DNA of 64,000 nt from Mycolicibacterium sp. HK-90 (GCF_030486405.1 NZ_CP129613.1:6200001-6264000); one strand, 5' to 3'. Shown: positions 50,579 through 61,592, counted from the first letter of the stretch. Notes: generated by a model from the sequence alone, not told the origin. Numbers and translations are program-made.

Positions 50579-53500
50579 TGGCGGCCGCCATGATCGCCTC
50601 GTTCACGTTCTCGCCGGCCGCTTCGGCCTGGGCGATCGCGGCCAGCACGCGCTTGTAATCGCGCGGCATGACCTTCACAAAGTGCTTCAACTCGTTATCC
50701 CAATCAGATAGGACCCGTTGTCCCACAGCCGAATCGGTTGCATCGACATGGGCGGCAATGAAGCCCTGCAACCATTCGGCGTCGGCAGGCTCCAAAGCTT
50801 CCAGCTCCACCATCTCGGTGTTCAGGTTCTCGCCCAGCACGCCGGCCGGGTCGTAGACGTAGGCGACACCGCCGGACATGCCCGCCGCGAAGTTGCGGCC
50901 GGTGGGTCCGAGGATGACGACCTTGCCGCCGGTCATGTACTCGCAGCCGTGGTCGCCGACACCCTCGACGACCGCGTGGGCGCCGGAGTTACGCACCGCG
51001 AACCGCTCGCCGACCTGGCCGCGCAGGAACGCCTCGCCGCTGGTGGCGCCGAACAGCGCCACGTTGCCGGCGATGATGTTGTCCTCGGCGGCGAAGTCGG
51101 CCGGTGCCTCGTCGGCGGGGCGGACCACGATCCGGCCGCCCGACAGGCCCTTGCCGACGTAGTCGTTGGCGTCGCCGTAGACCCGCAGCGTGATGCCCTT
51201 GGGCACGAACGCACCGAAGCTGTTGCCTGCGGAGCCGTCGAACGTGATGTCGATCGTCCCGTCCGGAAGCCCTTGCCCGCCATAGACCTTGGTGACCTCG
51301 TGGCCGAGCATGGTGCCGACCGTGCGGTTCACGTTGGTGATCTTGGAGGCGAATCGCACCGGGGTGCCCTTGTCCAGGGCATCTCGGCTCTGGGTGATCA
51401 GCTGCTGGTCGAGCGCCTTGTCCAAGCCGTGGTCCTGACGCGAGCTGCAGTACAGGTCCTGGTTCATGAACGCCGACTCGGGCTCGTAGAGCACCGGCGT
51501 CAGGTCCAGCTTGTGGGCCTTCCAGTGCTTGGCGGCCTGGGTGGTGTCCAGCGCGCCGACCTGGCCGACCATCTCGTTGACGGTGCGGAAACCCAACTGC
51601 GCCATGAGTTCCCGGACTTCTTCGGCGATGAACATGAAGAAGTTCTCGACGAACTCGGGCTTGCCGTTGAACCGCTCACGCAGCACGGGGTTCTGGGTGG
51701 CCACACCCACCGGGCAGGTGTCGAGGTGGCAGACACGCATCATGATGCAGCCCGAGACCACCAGCGGCGCTGTGGCGAAACCGAATTCCTCGGCGCCCAG
51801 CAGCGCGGCGACCACCACGTCGCGGCCGGTCTTGAGCTGACCGTCGACCTGGACCACGATGCGGTCACGCAGGCCGTTGAGCAGCAGGGTCTGCTGCGTC
51901 TCGGCCAGGCCCAGCTCCCACGGGGCACCGGCGTGCTTCATCGAGGTGAGCGGCGTGGCACCGGTACCGCCGTCGTGGCCGGAGATCAGCACTACGTCGG
52001 CGTGTGCCTTGGACACACCGGCGGCGACGGTTCCGACACCGTTCTCCGACACCAGCTTCACGTGCACACGTGCGGCCGGGTTGGCGTTCTTCAGGTCGTG
52101 GATCAGCTGTGCCAGATCCTCGATCGAGTAGATGTCGTGGTGCGGCGGCGGCGAGATCAGGCCGACACCCGGGGTCGAGTGCCGCACCTCGGCCACCCAC
52201 GGATACACCTTGTGCCCCGGAAGCTGGCCGCCCTCACCAGGTTTCGCACCCTGGGCCATCTTGATCTGGATGTCGGAGCAGTTGGTCAGGTAGTGGCTGG
52301 TGACACCGAACCGGCCGGATGCGACCTGCTTGATGGCACTGCGTCGCAAGTCGCCGTTCTCGTCGGGTTCGAAGCGGTGCACGCTCTCGCCGCCCTCACC
52401 CGAGTTCGACCGTCCGCCAAGGCGGTTCATCGCGATGGCCAGGGTCTCGTGCGCCTCGGCCGAGATGGAGCCGTAGCTCATGGCACCGGTGGAGAAGCGC
52501 TTGACGATCTCGGAGGCAGGCTCGACCTCGTCGATCGAGATCGGCTGGCGAACCCCGTCCCTGAACTTCAGCAGGCCGCGCAGCGAGGCCATCCGCTCAC
52601 TCTGATCGTCGACCAGGGCGGTGTACTCCTTGAAGATCGAGTACTGACCGGTGCGGGTGGAGTGCTGCAGCTTGAACACCGTGTCCGGGTTGAACAGGTG
52701 GTACTCGCCCTCGCGGCGCCACTGGTACTCGCCGCCGACCTCGAGCTCGCGGTGGGCGCGCTCGTCGGGGCGATCCAGGAAGGCCAGGGAGTGGCGGGCG
52801 GCGACGTCGGCAGCGATGTCGTCGAGGTCGATACCGCCCACCGGGCAGCTCAGCCCGGTGAAGTACTGGTCGAGCACCCCCTGGGAGATGCCGATGGCCT
52901 GGAACAGCTGCGCTCCGGTGTAGGACGCCAGGGTCGAGATGCCCATCTTGGACATCACTTTCAGCACACCCTTGCCTGCGGCCTTGACGTAGTTGGCCTT
53001 GGCCTTGTCGCTGCTGATGCCGCTGATCACGCCCCGGTCGACCATGTCCTCGATCGACTCGAAGGCCATGTAGGGGTTGATCGCGGCGGCCCCGAAGCCG
53101 CACAGCATGGCCATGTGGTGGACCTCGCGGGCGTCACCGGCCTCGACCACCAGGCCGACCTTGGTGCGGGTGCGCTCACGGACCAGGTGGTGGTGCACCG
53201 CGGCCACGGACAACAGCGACGGGATCGGCGCCATGGTCTCGTTGGATTCGCGGTCGGACAGCACGATGATGCGGGCGCCCTCGCGGATCGCCTCCGACAC
53301 CTTGGCGCGGACGTTGTCCAGCGCTTCTTTGAGGCCCTGGCCGCCCCGGTTGACCGGGTACAGGCAGCGGATCACCGCGGCGCGCATGCCGTGCTTGTGT
53401 CCCCGGACCTCGTGGTCGGGGTCGACGCAGATCAGCTTGGACAGGTCGGCGTTGCGCAGGATCGGCTGCGGGAGCACGATCTGGCGGCACGATTCCGGAC

Positions 53501-55151
53501 CGGGGTTGAGCAGGTCGCCCTCGGGTCCGATCACGCCCTGCAGGCTGGTGACCACCTCTTCGCGGATGGCGTCCAGCGGCGGGTTGGTGACCTGGGCGAA
53601 CAGCTGCTGGAAGTAGTCGAACAGCATCCGCGGCCGGGCCGAGAGGATCGCGACCGGGGTGTCGGTGCCCATCGAACCGAGGGCCTCGGCACCGGTGCGC
53701 GCCATCGGCGCCACCAGCAGGTTCAGCTCCTCGTAGGTGTAGCCGAAGATCTGCTGGCGCAACACCACGCGGTGGTGCGGCATCCGGACGTAGTCACCCG
53801 GCGGCAGCTCGTCGAGGGGGAACAGGCCCGCCTCGATCCACTCCTGGTAGGGCTGCTCGCTGGCGAGCTGGGCCTTGATCTCCTCGTCGGAGACGATCCG
53901 GCCCTGCGCGGTGTCCACCAGGAACATGCGGCCGGGCTGCAGGCGCAGCTTCTGGACGACGGTGGACGGGTCGAGCGGCAGCACGCCGGCCTCCGACGCC
54001 ATCACGACCAGGCCGTCTTCGGTGACCCAGATGCGGGAGGGACGCAGGCCGTTGCGGTCCAGCACGGCGCCGATCACGGTGCCGTCGGTGAAGCACACCG
54101 AGGCGGGGCCGTCCCAGGGCTCCATCAGGGAGTCGTGGAACTCATAGAAGGCGCGGCGCGCGGGATCCATGGTCTCGTGCCGTTCCCACGCCTCGGGGAT
54201 CATCATCAGCACGGCGTGGGGCAGGCTACGGCCGCCGAGGTGCAGCAGCTCGAGCACCTCGTCGAAGCGGGCGGTGTCGGACGCCCCGGGGGTACAGACG
54301 GGGACGATCTTGTCGAGCCCGTCAGCGCCGAACAGGTCGGTGCGGATCAGCGCCTCGCGGGCCCGCATCCAGTTCTCGTTGCCGGTGACGGTGTTGATCT
54401 CGCCGTTGTGGGCGATGCGCCGGAACGGGTGGGCCAGCGGCCACGACGGGAAAGTGTTGGTGGAGAAGCGGGAGTGCACGATGCCCAGCGCACTGGTCAT
54501 CCGCTCGTCCTGCAGGTCCAGGTAGAACGCCTTGAGCTGCGGCGTGGTCAGCATGCCCTTGTAGACGAAGGTCTGACCGGACAGGCTCGGGAAGTACACG
54601 GTCTCGCGGCCGGGGCCGTCCTGGCCCGGGCCCTTGGTACCCAGTTCGTGTTCGGCCCGCTTGCGCACCACATATGCCTTGCGCTCGAGGTCCATGCCCG
54701 AGGCGCCGCCGATGAACAGCTGCCGGAAGGTGGGCATGGCGTCACGGGCCAGCGCTCCGAGTGACGAGTCGTCGGTCGGGACCTCGCGCCAGCCCAGCAC
54801 CTTCAGGCCTTCGGCCTCGACGATCTTCTCGACGGCCTCGGCTGCCGCGGACGCGTCGCGCGAGGACTGCGGAAGGAACGCGATACCGGTGGCGTAGCTA
54901 CCTTCCTCCGGAAGCGTGACGTCGATGACCTCGCGCAGGAAGGAGTCCGGAACCTGGAGCAGGATTCCGGCGCCGTCGCCGGTGTTCGGCTCGGCGCCCT
55001 GGGCACCGCGGTGCTCCAGATTCACCAGTGCTGTGATCGCCTTGTCCACGATGTCCCGGCTGCGGCGACCATGGATGTCTGCCACCATTGCCACACCACA
55101 CGCATCGTGTTCATATGCGGGGTTGTACAGCCCGACCTTGCTGGGCGCCAT
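50571..55151 (-). CDS. gltB: Glutamate synthase large subunit
   Basis: A 1526-aa enzyme that makes two glutamates from glutamine and 2-oxoglutarate. The N-terminal class II glutaminase starts after a short propeptide; the nucleophile is C18 ([14 protein letters not shown]). The FMN-binding synthase domain contains the [3Fe-4S] loop [20 protein letters not shown]. The C-terminal GXGXG beta-helix domain includes [20 protein letters not shown] and [11 protein letters not shown]. The ATG at 55151 ([20 protein letters not shown]) is preferred to an open extension at 55241. It forms an operon with gltD. Confidence 0.97.
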   Translation of the reverse strand: MAPSKVGLYNPAYEHDACGVAMVADIHGRRSRDIVDKAITALVNLEHRGAQGAEPNTGDGAGILLQVPDSFLREVIDVTLPEEGSYATGIAFLPQSSRDASAAAEAVEKIVEAEGLKVLGWREVPTDDSSLGALARDAMPTFRQLFIGGASGMDLERKAYVVRKRAEHELGTKGPGQDGPGRETVYFPSLSGQTFVYKGMLTTPQLKAFYLDLQDERMTSALGIVHSRFSTNTFPSWPLAHPFRRIAHNGEINTVTGNENWMRAREALIRTDLFGADGLDKIVPVCTPGASDTARFDEVLELLHLGGRSLPHAVLMMIPEAWERHETMDPARRAFYEFHDSLMEPWDGPASVCFTDGTVIGAVLDRNGLRPSRIWVTEDGLVVMASEAGVLPLDPSTVVQKLRLQPGRMFLVDTAQGRIVSDEEIKAQLASEQPYQEWIEAGLFPLDELPPGDYVRMPHHRVVLRQQIFGYTYEELNLLVAPMARTGAEALGSMGTDTPVAILSARPRMLFDYFQQLFAQVTNPPLDAIREEVVTSLQGVIGPEGDLLNPGPESCRQIVLPQPILRNADLSKLICVDPDHEVRGHKHGMRAAVIRCLYPVNRGGQGLKEALDNVRAKVSEAIREGARIIVLSDRESNETMAPIPSLLSVAAVHHHLVRERTRTKVGLVVEAGDAREVHHMAMLCGFGAAAINPYMAFESIEDMVDRGVISGISSDKAKANYVKAAGKGVLKVMSKMGISTLASYTGAQLFQAIGISQGVLDQYFTGLSCPVGGIDLDDIAADVAARHSLAFLDRPDERAHRELEVGGEYQWRREGEYHLFNPDTVFKLQHSTRTGQYSIFKEYTALVDDQSERMASLRGLLKFRDGVRQPISIDEVEPASEIVKRFSTGAMSYGSISAEAHETLAIAMNRLGGRSNSGEGGESVHRFEPDENGDLRRSAIKQVASGRFGVTSHYLTNCSDIQIKMAQGAKPGEGGQLPGHKVYPWVAEVRHSTPGVGLISPPPHHDIYSIEDLAQLIHDLKNANPAARVHVKLVSENGVGTVAAGVSKAHADVVLISGHDGGTGATPLTSMKHAGAPWELGLAETQQTLLLNGLRDRIVVQVDGQLKTGRDVVVAALLGAEEFGFATAPLVVSGCIMMRVCHLDTCPVGVATQNPVLRERFNGKPEFVENFFMFIAEEVRELMAQLGFRTVNEMVGQVGALDTTQAAKHWKAHKLDLTPVLYEPESAFMNQDLYCSSRQDHGLDKALDQQLITQSRDALDKGTPVRFASKITNVNRTVGTMLGHEVTKVYGGQGLPDGTIDITFDGSAGNSFGAFVPKGITLRVYGDANDYVGKGLSGGRIVVRPADEAPADFAAEDNIIAGNVALFGATSGEAFLRGQVGERFAVRNSGAHAVVEGVGDHGCEYMTGGKVVILGPTGRNFAAGMSGGVAYVYDPAGVLGENLNTEMVELEALEPADAEWLQGFIAAHVDATDSAVGQRVLSDWDNELKHFVKVMPRDYKRVLAAIAQAEAAGENVNEAIMAAANG

Positions 55152-55545
55152 TCCCACCTTGCCCTTCAACACGCTTCTGAGAAGAAGCCGGCCCGGCGTG
55201 GGCGCCTCCGTGCAGCACTGGACGACGGCAATGTCCCACACGCCATAAGTGGAGAAAACGATAAGGCAACTACCATGGCAGATGCCAACTTAGCGAAGCC
55301 TAACTATACTCGATTGGCGGGTTCGGGCGCTGCGCATCGCCCCGCCCGAAAAAGTGGCGAATTCGATTGCCGCCCTGCGGAATTCGCACCTCCGCAGCCC
55401 GGCCGGCCGCACCCGCCATCTCGGCCCGCCATTCGACCGCGACGCAATTCAGTTTGCTACAAAAGTCATATTTAGCCGTTATAGTGCTGTTATATAACTT
55501 TCTGAGTTTGCGCAAAGCTTAGTCAGATTCTTAGAATTCCCATGC
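55152..55545. other. 394-bp AT-richer region upstream of gltB
   Basis: No gene is supported. It contains a 10-bp palindrome GTTATATAAC (55489-55498) and a weak IdeR-like 19-mer (55290-55308, 13 of 19 matches). Two short frames, one per strand, lack ribosome-binding sites and domains. It probably holds the gltB promoter. Confidence 0.6.
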
Positions 55546-57615
55546 TCACCGTCCCGATTCCCGCATCACGCTCCGAACGCCGGCCTCAGGGCTCAGGTCG
55601 AGGCGACGCAGCGACTGCGCGTTGAGCGCCACCACAACGGTCGACGCTGACATCAATATCGCGCCCACCGACATCGGCATTACAAATCCCAGCGGAGCGG
55701 CCACACCGGCCGCCAGCGGCACCGAGATCAGGTTGTAACCCGCTGCCCACCAAAGGTTCTGCTTCATCTTCCGGTAGGACTGCCGGGACAGCTCGATCAC
55801 CGACAGCACCGAGCGCGGATCTGAACTGGCGAGGATGACGCCGGCCGACGCGATGGCGACATCGGTTCCCGCACCGATCGCGATGCCGACGTCGGACTGA
55901 GCCAGCGCGGGCGCGTCGTTGACGCCGTCGCCGACCATCGCCACGGTCAGGCCCTCGTCCTGCAGTTCGGCCACCTTGGCGGCCTTGTCTTCGGGGCGCA
56001 CACCGGCGAACACGCGGTCGATACCCAGTTCCGCGGCAACCGCGGAGGCCACTGGGGCCGCGTCTCCGGTGATCATCACCACCTCGATGCCCAGGGCATG
56101 CAGCGCGTCGACCGCCTGCCGGGATTCCGGGCGGATCTCGTCGGCCAGTGCCAGCGCACCGGCGAGCTCCCCGTCGATCAGCACATGCAGGACGATGGCG
56201 CCCTCCCACTGCGCGGTTTCCGGCAGGTCGCTCTTGCCGGCCTGCTCCAGCAGCCGCGGCCCGCCGACCTGGATCCGTTGACCGTCCACCAGGGCGCTGA
56301 CCCCGACGGCCGGAGAGGAACTGAAGTCCGTGGCTGCCGGGATGTCGAGGGCTCGGCGTTGCGCCGCCCCGACGATCGCGCGCGCCAGCGGGTGCTCGGA
56401 ATCCGCCTCGGCCGCGGCCGCGAGAGCCAGCAGATCGTCTTCCGGACGGTCGGTGGCCGCCACCGCGGTGACCGTCGGCTCACCCTTGGTCAGAGTGCCG
56501 GTCTTGTCGAACAGCACCGCACCGACGGTGCGCATGGTCTCGAGCGCCAACCGGTCCTTGATCAGCACGCCGCCCCTGGCGGCCCGTTCGGTCGCGATGG
56601 ACACCACCAGCGGGATCGCCAGCCCCAGGGCGTGGGGGCACGCGATGACCAGCACGGTGATCGTCCGGACCACCGCCTCGTCGGGGTTGCCCAGCAGCGT
56701 CCACGCCAGGGCGGTCAGCACGGCCGCCCCGAGAGCGAACCAGAACAGCCAGCCGGCAGCCCGGTCGGCCAGCCGCTGCGCGCGTGACGACGAGTTCATC
56801 GCCTCGCCGACCAGCCGCTGAATGCCGGCCAGGGCGGTGTCGTCACCGACAGCCGTGACGCGTATCCGCAGGCCCGAGTCGGTGGCGACGGTGCCGGCGA
56901 CGACATCGTCACCGACGCCTCGGCGCACCGGTCGCGACTCGCCGGTGACCATGGACTCGTCCATGTCGGCGGCACCGTCGACGATGCGGCCGTCGACGGG
57001 CACGCTGCCGCCGGGGCGGACGATCACCAGGTCATCGACCTGAAGCTCGGACGGGGCCACGGTCATCACGTGTTCACCGTCGCCGTGGTCCTCGACGCGC
57101 TCGGCCTCGTCCGGCAGCAGTGCGGCCAGCGAATCGAGTGCGGAGGTGGTCTGGGCCAGCGAGCGCATCTCGATCCAGTGACCCAGCAGCATGATCACGA
57201 TCAGCAGCGCGAGCTCCCACCAGAAATCGAGTTGGTGATGCAGCACGCCGAGGCTCGCGCCCCACGACGCGATGAACGCGACGGTGATCGCCAGTCCGAT
57301 CAACAGCATCATTCCCGGTGCGCGGGAACGTATTTCGCTGACGGCTCCGGTCAGGAACGGGCGGCCGCCCCACACGTACATGACAGTGCCCAGCACAGGT
57401 GAGATCCAGCGGGCGCCGGGGAAGTCCGGGAGCGGGTAGCCGAGCAGCATCGCGAACATCGGCGAGAGCGCGACAGTCGGCACGGCCAGTACCGCCATGA
57501 CCCAGAACAGCCGCCGGAACTGGGCGACATGATCGCCGTGCCCGGCATGTCCCCCGTGACCCGCGTGTTCGTGCTCGTGTTGGTGCCCGTGCATCGAGTG
57601 TTCGGTCGTGGTCAT
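55546..57615 (-). CDS. CopB-type copper-translocating P1B ATPase
   Basis: A 689-aa heavy-metal P-type ATPase. The N-terminus is His-rich (HGHQHEHEHAGHGGHAGHGD) rather than a CxxC domain. The membrane metal motif is CPH (ITVLVIACPHALGLAIPLVV), as in CopB (P1B-3) pumps. The actuator TGES (DESMVTGESRPV), phosphorylation site DKTGTLTKGE and hinge MVGDGVNDAPALAQSD are intact. It should export Cu(II) or Cu(I). The ATG at 57615 follows a near-perfect CsoR-like dyad by 10 bases. The MAL start at 57651 is rejected since it would run through the operator. Confidence 0.93.
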   Translation of the reverse strand: MTTTEHSMHGHQHEHEHAGHGGHAGHGDHVAQFRRLFWVMAVLAVPTVALSPMFAMLLGYPLPDFPGARWISPVLGTVMYVWGGRPFLTGAVSEIRSRAPGMMLLIGLAITVAFIASWGASLGVLHHQLDFWWELALLIVIMLLGHWIEMRSLAQTTSALDSLAALLPDEAERVEDHGDGEHVMTVAPSELQVDDLVIVRPGGSVPVDGRIVDGAADMDESMVTGESRPVRRGVGDDVVAGTVATDSGLRIRVTAVGDDTALAGIQRLVGEAMNSSSRAQRLADRAAGWLFWFALGAAVLTALAWTLLGNPDEAVVRTITVLVIACPHALGLAIPLVVSIATERAARGGVLIKDRLALETMRTVGAVLFDKTGTLTKGEPTVTAVAATDRPEDDLLALAAAAEADSEHPLARAIVGAAQRRALDIPAATDFSSSPAVGVSALVDGQRIQVGGPRLLEQAGKSDLPETAQWEGAIVLHVLIDGELAGALALADEIRPESRQAVDALHALGIEVVMITGDAAPVASAVAAELGIDRVFAGVRPEDKAAKVAELQDEGLTVAMVGDGVNDAPALAQSDVGIAIGAGTDVAIASAGVILASSDPRSVLSVIELSRQSYRKMKQNLWWAAGYNLISVPLAAGVAAPLGFVMPMSVGAILMSASTVVVALNAQSLRRLDLSPEAGVRSVMRESGR

Positions 57616-57625
57616 GACGCCACCA

Positions 57626-57644
57626 TATACCCCTGGGGGGTATA
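57626..57644. promoter_or_regulatory. CsoR-like operator upstream of the CopB ATPase gene
   Basis: TATACCCCTGGGGGGTATA has perfect 8-bp arms (57626-57633 and 57637-57644) around TGG. It matches the TACCC/GGGTA pattern of actinobacterial CsoR operators and lies 10 bases from the ATPase start, between divergent genes. Confidence 0.8.
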
Positions 57645-57677
57645 GCGCCACTGTGTCGGGCGTAACTGTTGACGGCG

Positions 57678-58490
57678 ATGCACTATCCGCTGAATACCCC
57701 GTTGGGCCGCATGGGAGTCCAAACTCTCGAGGAAAGCCCGGACCGCTGCGTGGCCTCCATCCCGGTGGCCGGCCTTCGCAACCCGCTGACCAGCGCGCCG
57801 ACCGTGGCGCCGCTGGCGATGCTGGTCGATCACATCGGCGGTCTGGTCAACCATTACCGCCGCGCCGACGACGAGTGGACCGTGTCCAGCGAGCTGGCGA
57901 TCGAGCTCACCCCGCACGCGTTGGACCTGATCACGGCCACACCGGAGGTGCCGGTGGTAGCGACTGCACGGCCGTTCGGCCCCAAGGGCACCGGCTCGTT
58001 GGGCCTGTGCGAGCTGGCGCACGGGGGCCGGCTGGTGGGGACAGCGACGGTGCGGTCCTTCCACATCCATGCCCCGGGCCACCTCGTCGCGTGGCCCGTC
58101 GACTCGACCGGTGGAACACCCCCGGCGACCCTGGAAGACCGCATGTCGGTTCAGGTCGCAGAGGCCGGCGGCCGGTCGGCGGTCTTGCGTCAGCTGCCGG
58201 ACCCGGTGATCAACAACAGCATCGGAATCGTGCACGGAGGGGTGTCGGCCGCCGCGCTCGAACTGGTCGCCTCGGCCGCGCTCAGTGACGGTTCGGGCGA
58301 CGGTTCGGGCGACGGGATGCGGACGGCATCGCTGCGGGTCAACTACCTGCGCCAGTTCCGTGGCGGCGCCGAATCTCGTTATGAGGCACGCGCATTGCGC
58401 ATCGGGCGCAGATCTGGCGTGGCCGATGCCCAGGCCATCGGCGACGACGGCCAGGTCGCCCTGGTGGCCCGGCTGACCGCATACCGCTGA
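57678..58490 (+). CDS. PaaI-like thioesterase (double hotdog)
   Basis: A 270-aa protein with two hotdog-type segments: an N-terminal part with PTVAPLAMLVDHIGGLVNHY and a C-terminal part with NSIGIVHGGVSAAALELVAS. The HGG motif and preceding Asn resemble PaaI/acyl-CoA thioesterases. A Gly-Asp-Ser repeat (SGDGSGDG) lies in the second half. It probably hydrolyses an acyl-CoA. The ATG at 57678 is preferred to TTG at 57669. It is divergent from the copper ATPase. Confidence 0.82.
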   Translation: MHYPLNTPLGRMGVQTLEESPDRCVASIPVAGLRNPLTSAPTVAPLAMLVDHIGGLVNHYRRADDEWTVSSELAIELTPHALDLITATPEVPVVATARPFGPKGTGSLGLCELAHGGRLVGTATVRSFHIHAPGHLVAWPVDSTGGTPPATLEDRMSVQVAEAGGRSAVLRQLPDPVINNSIGIVHGGVSAAALELVASAALSDGSGDGSGDGMRTASLRVNYLRQFRGGAESRYEARALRIGRRSGVADAQAIGDDGQVALVARLTAYR

Positions 58491-58522
58491 GCCGAGCCCG
58501 GGTACGCAGTAGCATCCGCTGC

Positions 58523-59896
58523 ATGCCCGAGACGGCGCGCTCACTGAGCCGCTTCCTCCGCCGCTCGGGATATCTGCGGAAATGGCTGATCCTCGGCGTT
58601 TCCATCGGGATCATCGCCGGGCTCGGAGCCGTGGTGTTCTACCTGGCCCTGGACTACGCCGGCCGCTTCCTGCTGGGTTACCTCGGCGGCTACGACATTC
58701 CCAAACCGCCCGGAGACGGCGGTGACGCCGGCTCTCCCGGATTCGACCGGCCCTGGGCCATCCCGTTGATCACCTGCGGCGGCGCCCTGGTGTCGGCCTG
58801 GCTGGTGGCCAGATTCGCTCCCGAGGCCGAGGGGCACGGCACCGACAACGCCATCGAAGCCGTGCACACCGATCCGCGGTCCATACGGGCCCGGGCGATC
58901 TGGGTCAAGACCGTGGCCAGCGCGTTGACCATCGGTTCAGGCGGCTCCGGCGGCCGCGAGGGCCCGGCCGCGCACATCTCCGCAGGCTTCGGTTCGTTGC
59001 TCGCGCGCCGATTGGACCTGCCCGACGACGACGGCCGGCTGGCGGTATCGCTGGGTATCGGCTCGGGTATCGGTGCGATCTTCGGCGCCCCGCTGGGAGG
59101 TGCGTTGCTGGCGGCATCGATCGTGTACCGCGAGGATTTCGACTACCGGGCGCTGGTTCCCGGCTTCATCACCTCAGCGACGGCCTACGCCGTGCTCGGG
59201 TCGATCCTGGGCTTCGATCCGCTGTTCGGCTCACTGACCGACGGCTACCGCTTCGACCACGCACTGGACCTCGGCTGGTTCGTGGTGCTGGGCATCGTGG
59301 CCGCGATGTTCGGCTGGCTGTACGCCCGGATCTTCTACGGCACCGTAGCGCTCACCGCGAAGCTTCCCGGCGGCAAGGTCGTCAAGCCCGCGGTCGGGGG
59401 ACTGGCCGTCGGCCTGCTGGCACTGGCCGTCCCCCAGGTGTTGGCCAGCGGATACGGCTGGGCCGAGAAGGCCGCGGCCACAGACACTTTGATGGCGATC
59501 CCGCTGTGGATCGTGCTGCTCATGCCGTTGGCGAAGATCGTGGCCACCTCGCTGTCGATCGGGACCGGTGGCTCGGGTGGCATCTTCGGGCCCGGCGTGG
59601 TGATCGGCGCGTTCGTCGGTGCCGCCGTCTGGCGGCTCGGTGAAATGACCGGGGCCCCAGGCCTGCCCGAATCCCCGGCGGTCTTCGTGGTGGTGGGCAT
59701 GATGGCCTGTTTCGGCAGCGTCGCCCACGCGCCGCTCGCGGTGATGATCATGGTGGCGGAGATGACCGATTCCTTCGCGGTCATCCCCGGCGCGATGGTG
59801 GCCGTCGGTATCGCCTACCTGTTGATCGCGCGGACAGACCTATCGATCTACCGGGCACAGCGTAGGTTTCGGTCCAATTTCGGCCCCGCTGCGTAA
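58523..59896 (+). CDS. ClC family chloride channel/transporter
   Basis: A 457-aa ClC protein with about 14 helices. The gating-Glu motif GREGP is in GSGGSGGREGPAAHISAGFG, and the second selectivity motif is GTGGSGGIFGPGVVIGAFVG. The usual first motif (GSGIP) is replaced by EGHGTDNAIEAV. The C-terminus is short with no CBS domains. ClC proteins exchange Cl- or other anions for H+ or conduct them. The altered selectivity region means anion choice cannot be predicted. ATG at 58523, 32 bases after the thioesterase stop. Confidence 0.88.
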   Translation: MPETARSLSRFLRRSGYLRKWLILGVSIGIIAGLGAVVFYLALDYAGRFLLGYLGGYDIPKPPGDGGDAGSPGFDRPWAIPLITCGGALVSAWLVARFAPEAEGHGTDNAIEAVHTDPRSIRARAIWVKTVASALTIGSGGSGGREGPAAHISAGFGSLLARRLDLPDDDGRLAVSLGIGSGIGAIFGAPLGGALLAASIVYREDFDYRALVPGFITSATAYAVLGSILGFDPLFGSLTDGYRFDHALDLGWFVVLGIVAAMFGWLYARIFYGTVALTAKLPGGKVVKPAVGGLAVGLLALAVPQVLASGYGWAEKAAATDTLMAIPLWIVLLMPLAKIVATSLSIGTGGSGGIFGPGVVIGAFVGAAVWRLGEMTGAPGLPESPAVFVVVGMMACFGSVAHAPLAVMIMVAEMTDSFAVIPGAMVAVGIAYLLIARTDLSIYRAQRRFRSNFGPAA

Positions 59897-59999
59897 ATTT
59901 CGATCCGCCAACGGTTCGGCAACGTCGATATCGCCATCAGCCGATGGCATGTGACGCTCCCGTCAGATCACGTCCGACATCGGCACGGAGGAGTTCACC

Positions 60000-60761
60000 A
60001 TGACCACACCGACAATGGCACACAGATTGGCGGCCGAATTCATCGGGACATTCTGGTTGGTCCTGGGCGGTTGCGGTAGCGCAGTGTTCGCCGCGAAGTT
60101 CCTCTCCGACGGCATCTCGGTGGGTATCGGCTTCCTCGGTGTGGCACTCGCGTTCGGCCTGACGGTGCTGACCGGCGTGTACGCGTTCGGCACGATATCC
60201 GGCGGCCACTTCAACCCGGCGGTCACCCTCGGGGCCGCGCTGGCCCGCCGCGTCGAGTGGGCAGCCCTTGTGCCGTACTGGATTTCACAGGTCATCGGCG
60301 GTTTGTTGGCCGGCCTGGTGATCTATGTGATCGCCGGAGGTAAAGAAGGCTGGACCGCCACCGGCAACATGGCCGCCAACGGGTACGGCGAACACTCTCC
60401 CGGCGGGTACTCGCTGACTGCCGTGCTCCTCGCAGAGGTGATCCTCACCGCGGTGTTCCTGCTGGTCATCCTCGGCTCCACCGATGACCGCGCGCCCAAG
60501 GGCTTCGCCGGGTTGTCGATCGGGCTGACGCTCACGCTGATCCACCTGATCTCGATCCCGATCTCCAACACCTCGGTGAACCCGGCCCGTTCGACGGCGG
60601 TGGCGTTCTTCAACGGCGACGGCGCCCCCGCCCAACTGTGGGCATTCTGGTTGGCCCCGCTGGTGGGCGCCGCCGTCGCCGGCCTGGCATACCCGCTGTT
60701 GTTCGGTGTCGCCGAGGAGCTCGCCGAACGTCCGGTGCGCGACGACGCCATCGAGCAGTAG
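60000..60761 (+). CDS. aqpZ: Aquaporin Z-type water channel
   Basis: A 253-aa MIP channel with six helices and two NPA loops: [14 protein letters not shown] and [14 protein letters not shown]. The residues around [18 protein letters not shown] resemble E. coli AqpZ rather than GlpF, so water selectivity is likely. GGAGG precedes the ATG by 8 bases. A small hairpin follows its stop. Confidence 0.93.
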   Translation: MTTPTMAHRLAAEFIGTFWLVLGGCGSAVFAAKFLSDGISVGIGFLGVALAFGLTVLTGVYAFGTISGGHFNPAVTLGAALARRVEWAALVPYWISQVIGGLLAGLVIYVIAGGKEGWTATGNMAANGYGEHSPGGYSLTAVLLAEVILTAVFLLVILGSTDDRAPKGFAGLSIGLTLTLIHLISIPISNTSVNPARSTAVAFFNGDGAPAQLWAFWLAPLVGAAVAGLAYPLLFGVAEELAERPVRDDAIEQ

Positions 60762-60778
60762 ACCCGATCAGGTCGGGT
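60762..60778. terminator. Short hairpin between aqpZ and the MBL gene
   Basis: ACCCGA and TCGGGT (60762-60778) form a 6-bp stem with a 5-base loop right after the aqpZ stop, overlapping the minus-strand stop of the MBL gene. Confidence 0.35.
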
Positions 60779-61592
60779 GGTCGAATTCGCCACTGACCCA
60801 TCGAATATGGGTCTCGGCTGACCGGCGCACTACATCCTTGGCGGCACTGTCTATCTCGTCGCCGCCAAGGGTGTAGAGCCGGTCGTACTCGTACTCGTCC
60901 AGCCGGTCGACGATCCGCCGGACCACGGCGGCCGACAGCGGGACGTGTTTGGGGAAGTTCCGCTGGAACGACACCCAGTTGTGGGCCAGACCGCCCGAGA
61001 TGCTGTCCCCGACCAGCAGGGTGCCGTCGGCGGTCAGCGCCACCGAACTGCCCCGCATATGACCGCCCACGTGCACCAGCCGAACACCCGGAAGAGGCTC
61101 GCACTGTTCGGTCCACAGCTCGATGAGCGCATCCGGACCTGGAAGCCACTCCGCGTCAAGGGCATTCACGTACACCGGCACTCCCCCGAACGCCCGGCTC
61201 CAGCTCAGTTGCGCACCGAACATGTGGGGATGGCTGGCCGCGACGGCGGCCACCCCGCCGAGGCGCTCCACCAGGCCGACGACGTCCTCGTCGAGATAGC
61301 CCGGTGAATCCCACAGGAGATTCCCCTGGGGCGTCTGCACCACGAACGACCTGTGCCCGATGGCGAACTTGGGCGCACGGCGCAGGCTGTGCACGCCGCG
61401 TCCGTGGTCGACGTACTCGGTGTGGTGCGGCTGCGCGGCCAGCGCCGCCAACGTGGTCCAGGTACCGTGCGGCGGCAGATCGCCGCGTTCCTCGATCGAC
61501 ACGATCTCGGAGGTCAGGACACAGCTTCCTTCCGCCTCGGCGGCGGAATCCGGATGTTCCACACCGCATCCGGTGCATATCCAAGTAGGCAT
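60768..61592 (-). CDS. MBL-fold metallo-hydrolase with N-terminal zinc ribbon-like motif
   Basis: A 274-aa metallo-beta-lactamase-fold protein. The N-terminus WICTGCGVEHPDSA carries a CxxC pair and a further Cys (GSCVLTS) that may bind zinc. The MBL core is degenerate at HxHxDH, with AASHPHMFGAQLSWSRAFGG as the likely equivalent, while GGHMRGSSVAL and TLLVGDSISGG provide later ligands. The hydrolase substrate is unknown. The ATG at 61592 was chosen over an opening at 61616. It is convergent with aqpZ. Confidence 0.8.
   Translation of the reverse strand: MPTWICTGCGVEHPDSAAEAEGSCVLTSEIVSIEERGDLPPHGTWTTLAALAAQPHHTEYVDHGRGVHSLRRAPKFAIGHRSFVVQTPQGNLLWDSPGYLDEDVVGLVERLGGVAAVAASHPHMFGAQLSWSRAFGGVPVYVNALDAEWLPGPDALIELWTEQCEPLPGVRLVHVGGHMRGSSVALTADGTLLVGDSISGGLAHNWVSFQRNFPKHVPLSAAVVRRIVDRLDEYEYDRLYTLGGDEIDSAAKDVVRRSAETHIRWVSGEFDHPT

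Noticed and set aside
50718..54764. 1348-codon open frame antisense to gltB
   Set aside because: It is the mirror of a highly conserved, high-GC coding sequence; its translation is His/Gln/Gly/Val-rich with no domain, as expected of an antisense frame.
55275..55475. 66-codon plus-strand frame beginning [14 protein letters not shown]
   Set aside because: Start lacks a Shine-Dalgarno, the translation turns Pro/Arg-rich without domains, and the region is the probable gltB promoter.
55300..55515. 71-codon minus-strand frame upstream of gltB
   Set aside because: No ribosome-binding site, AT-rich start and random-looking sequence; more likely promoter DNA.
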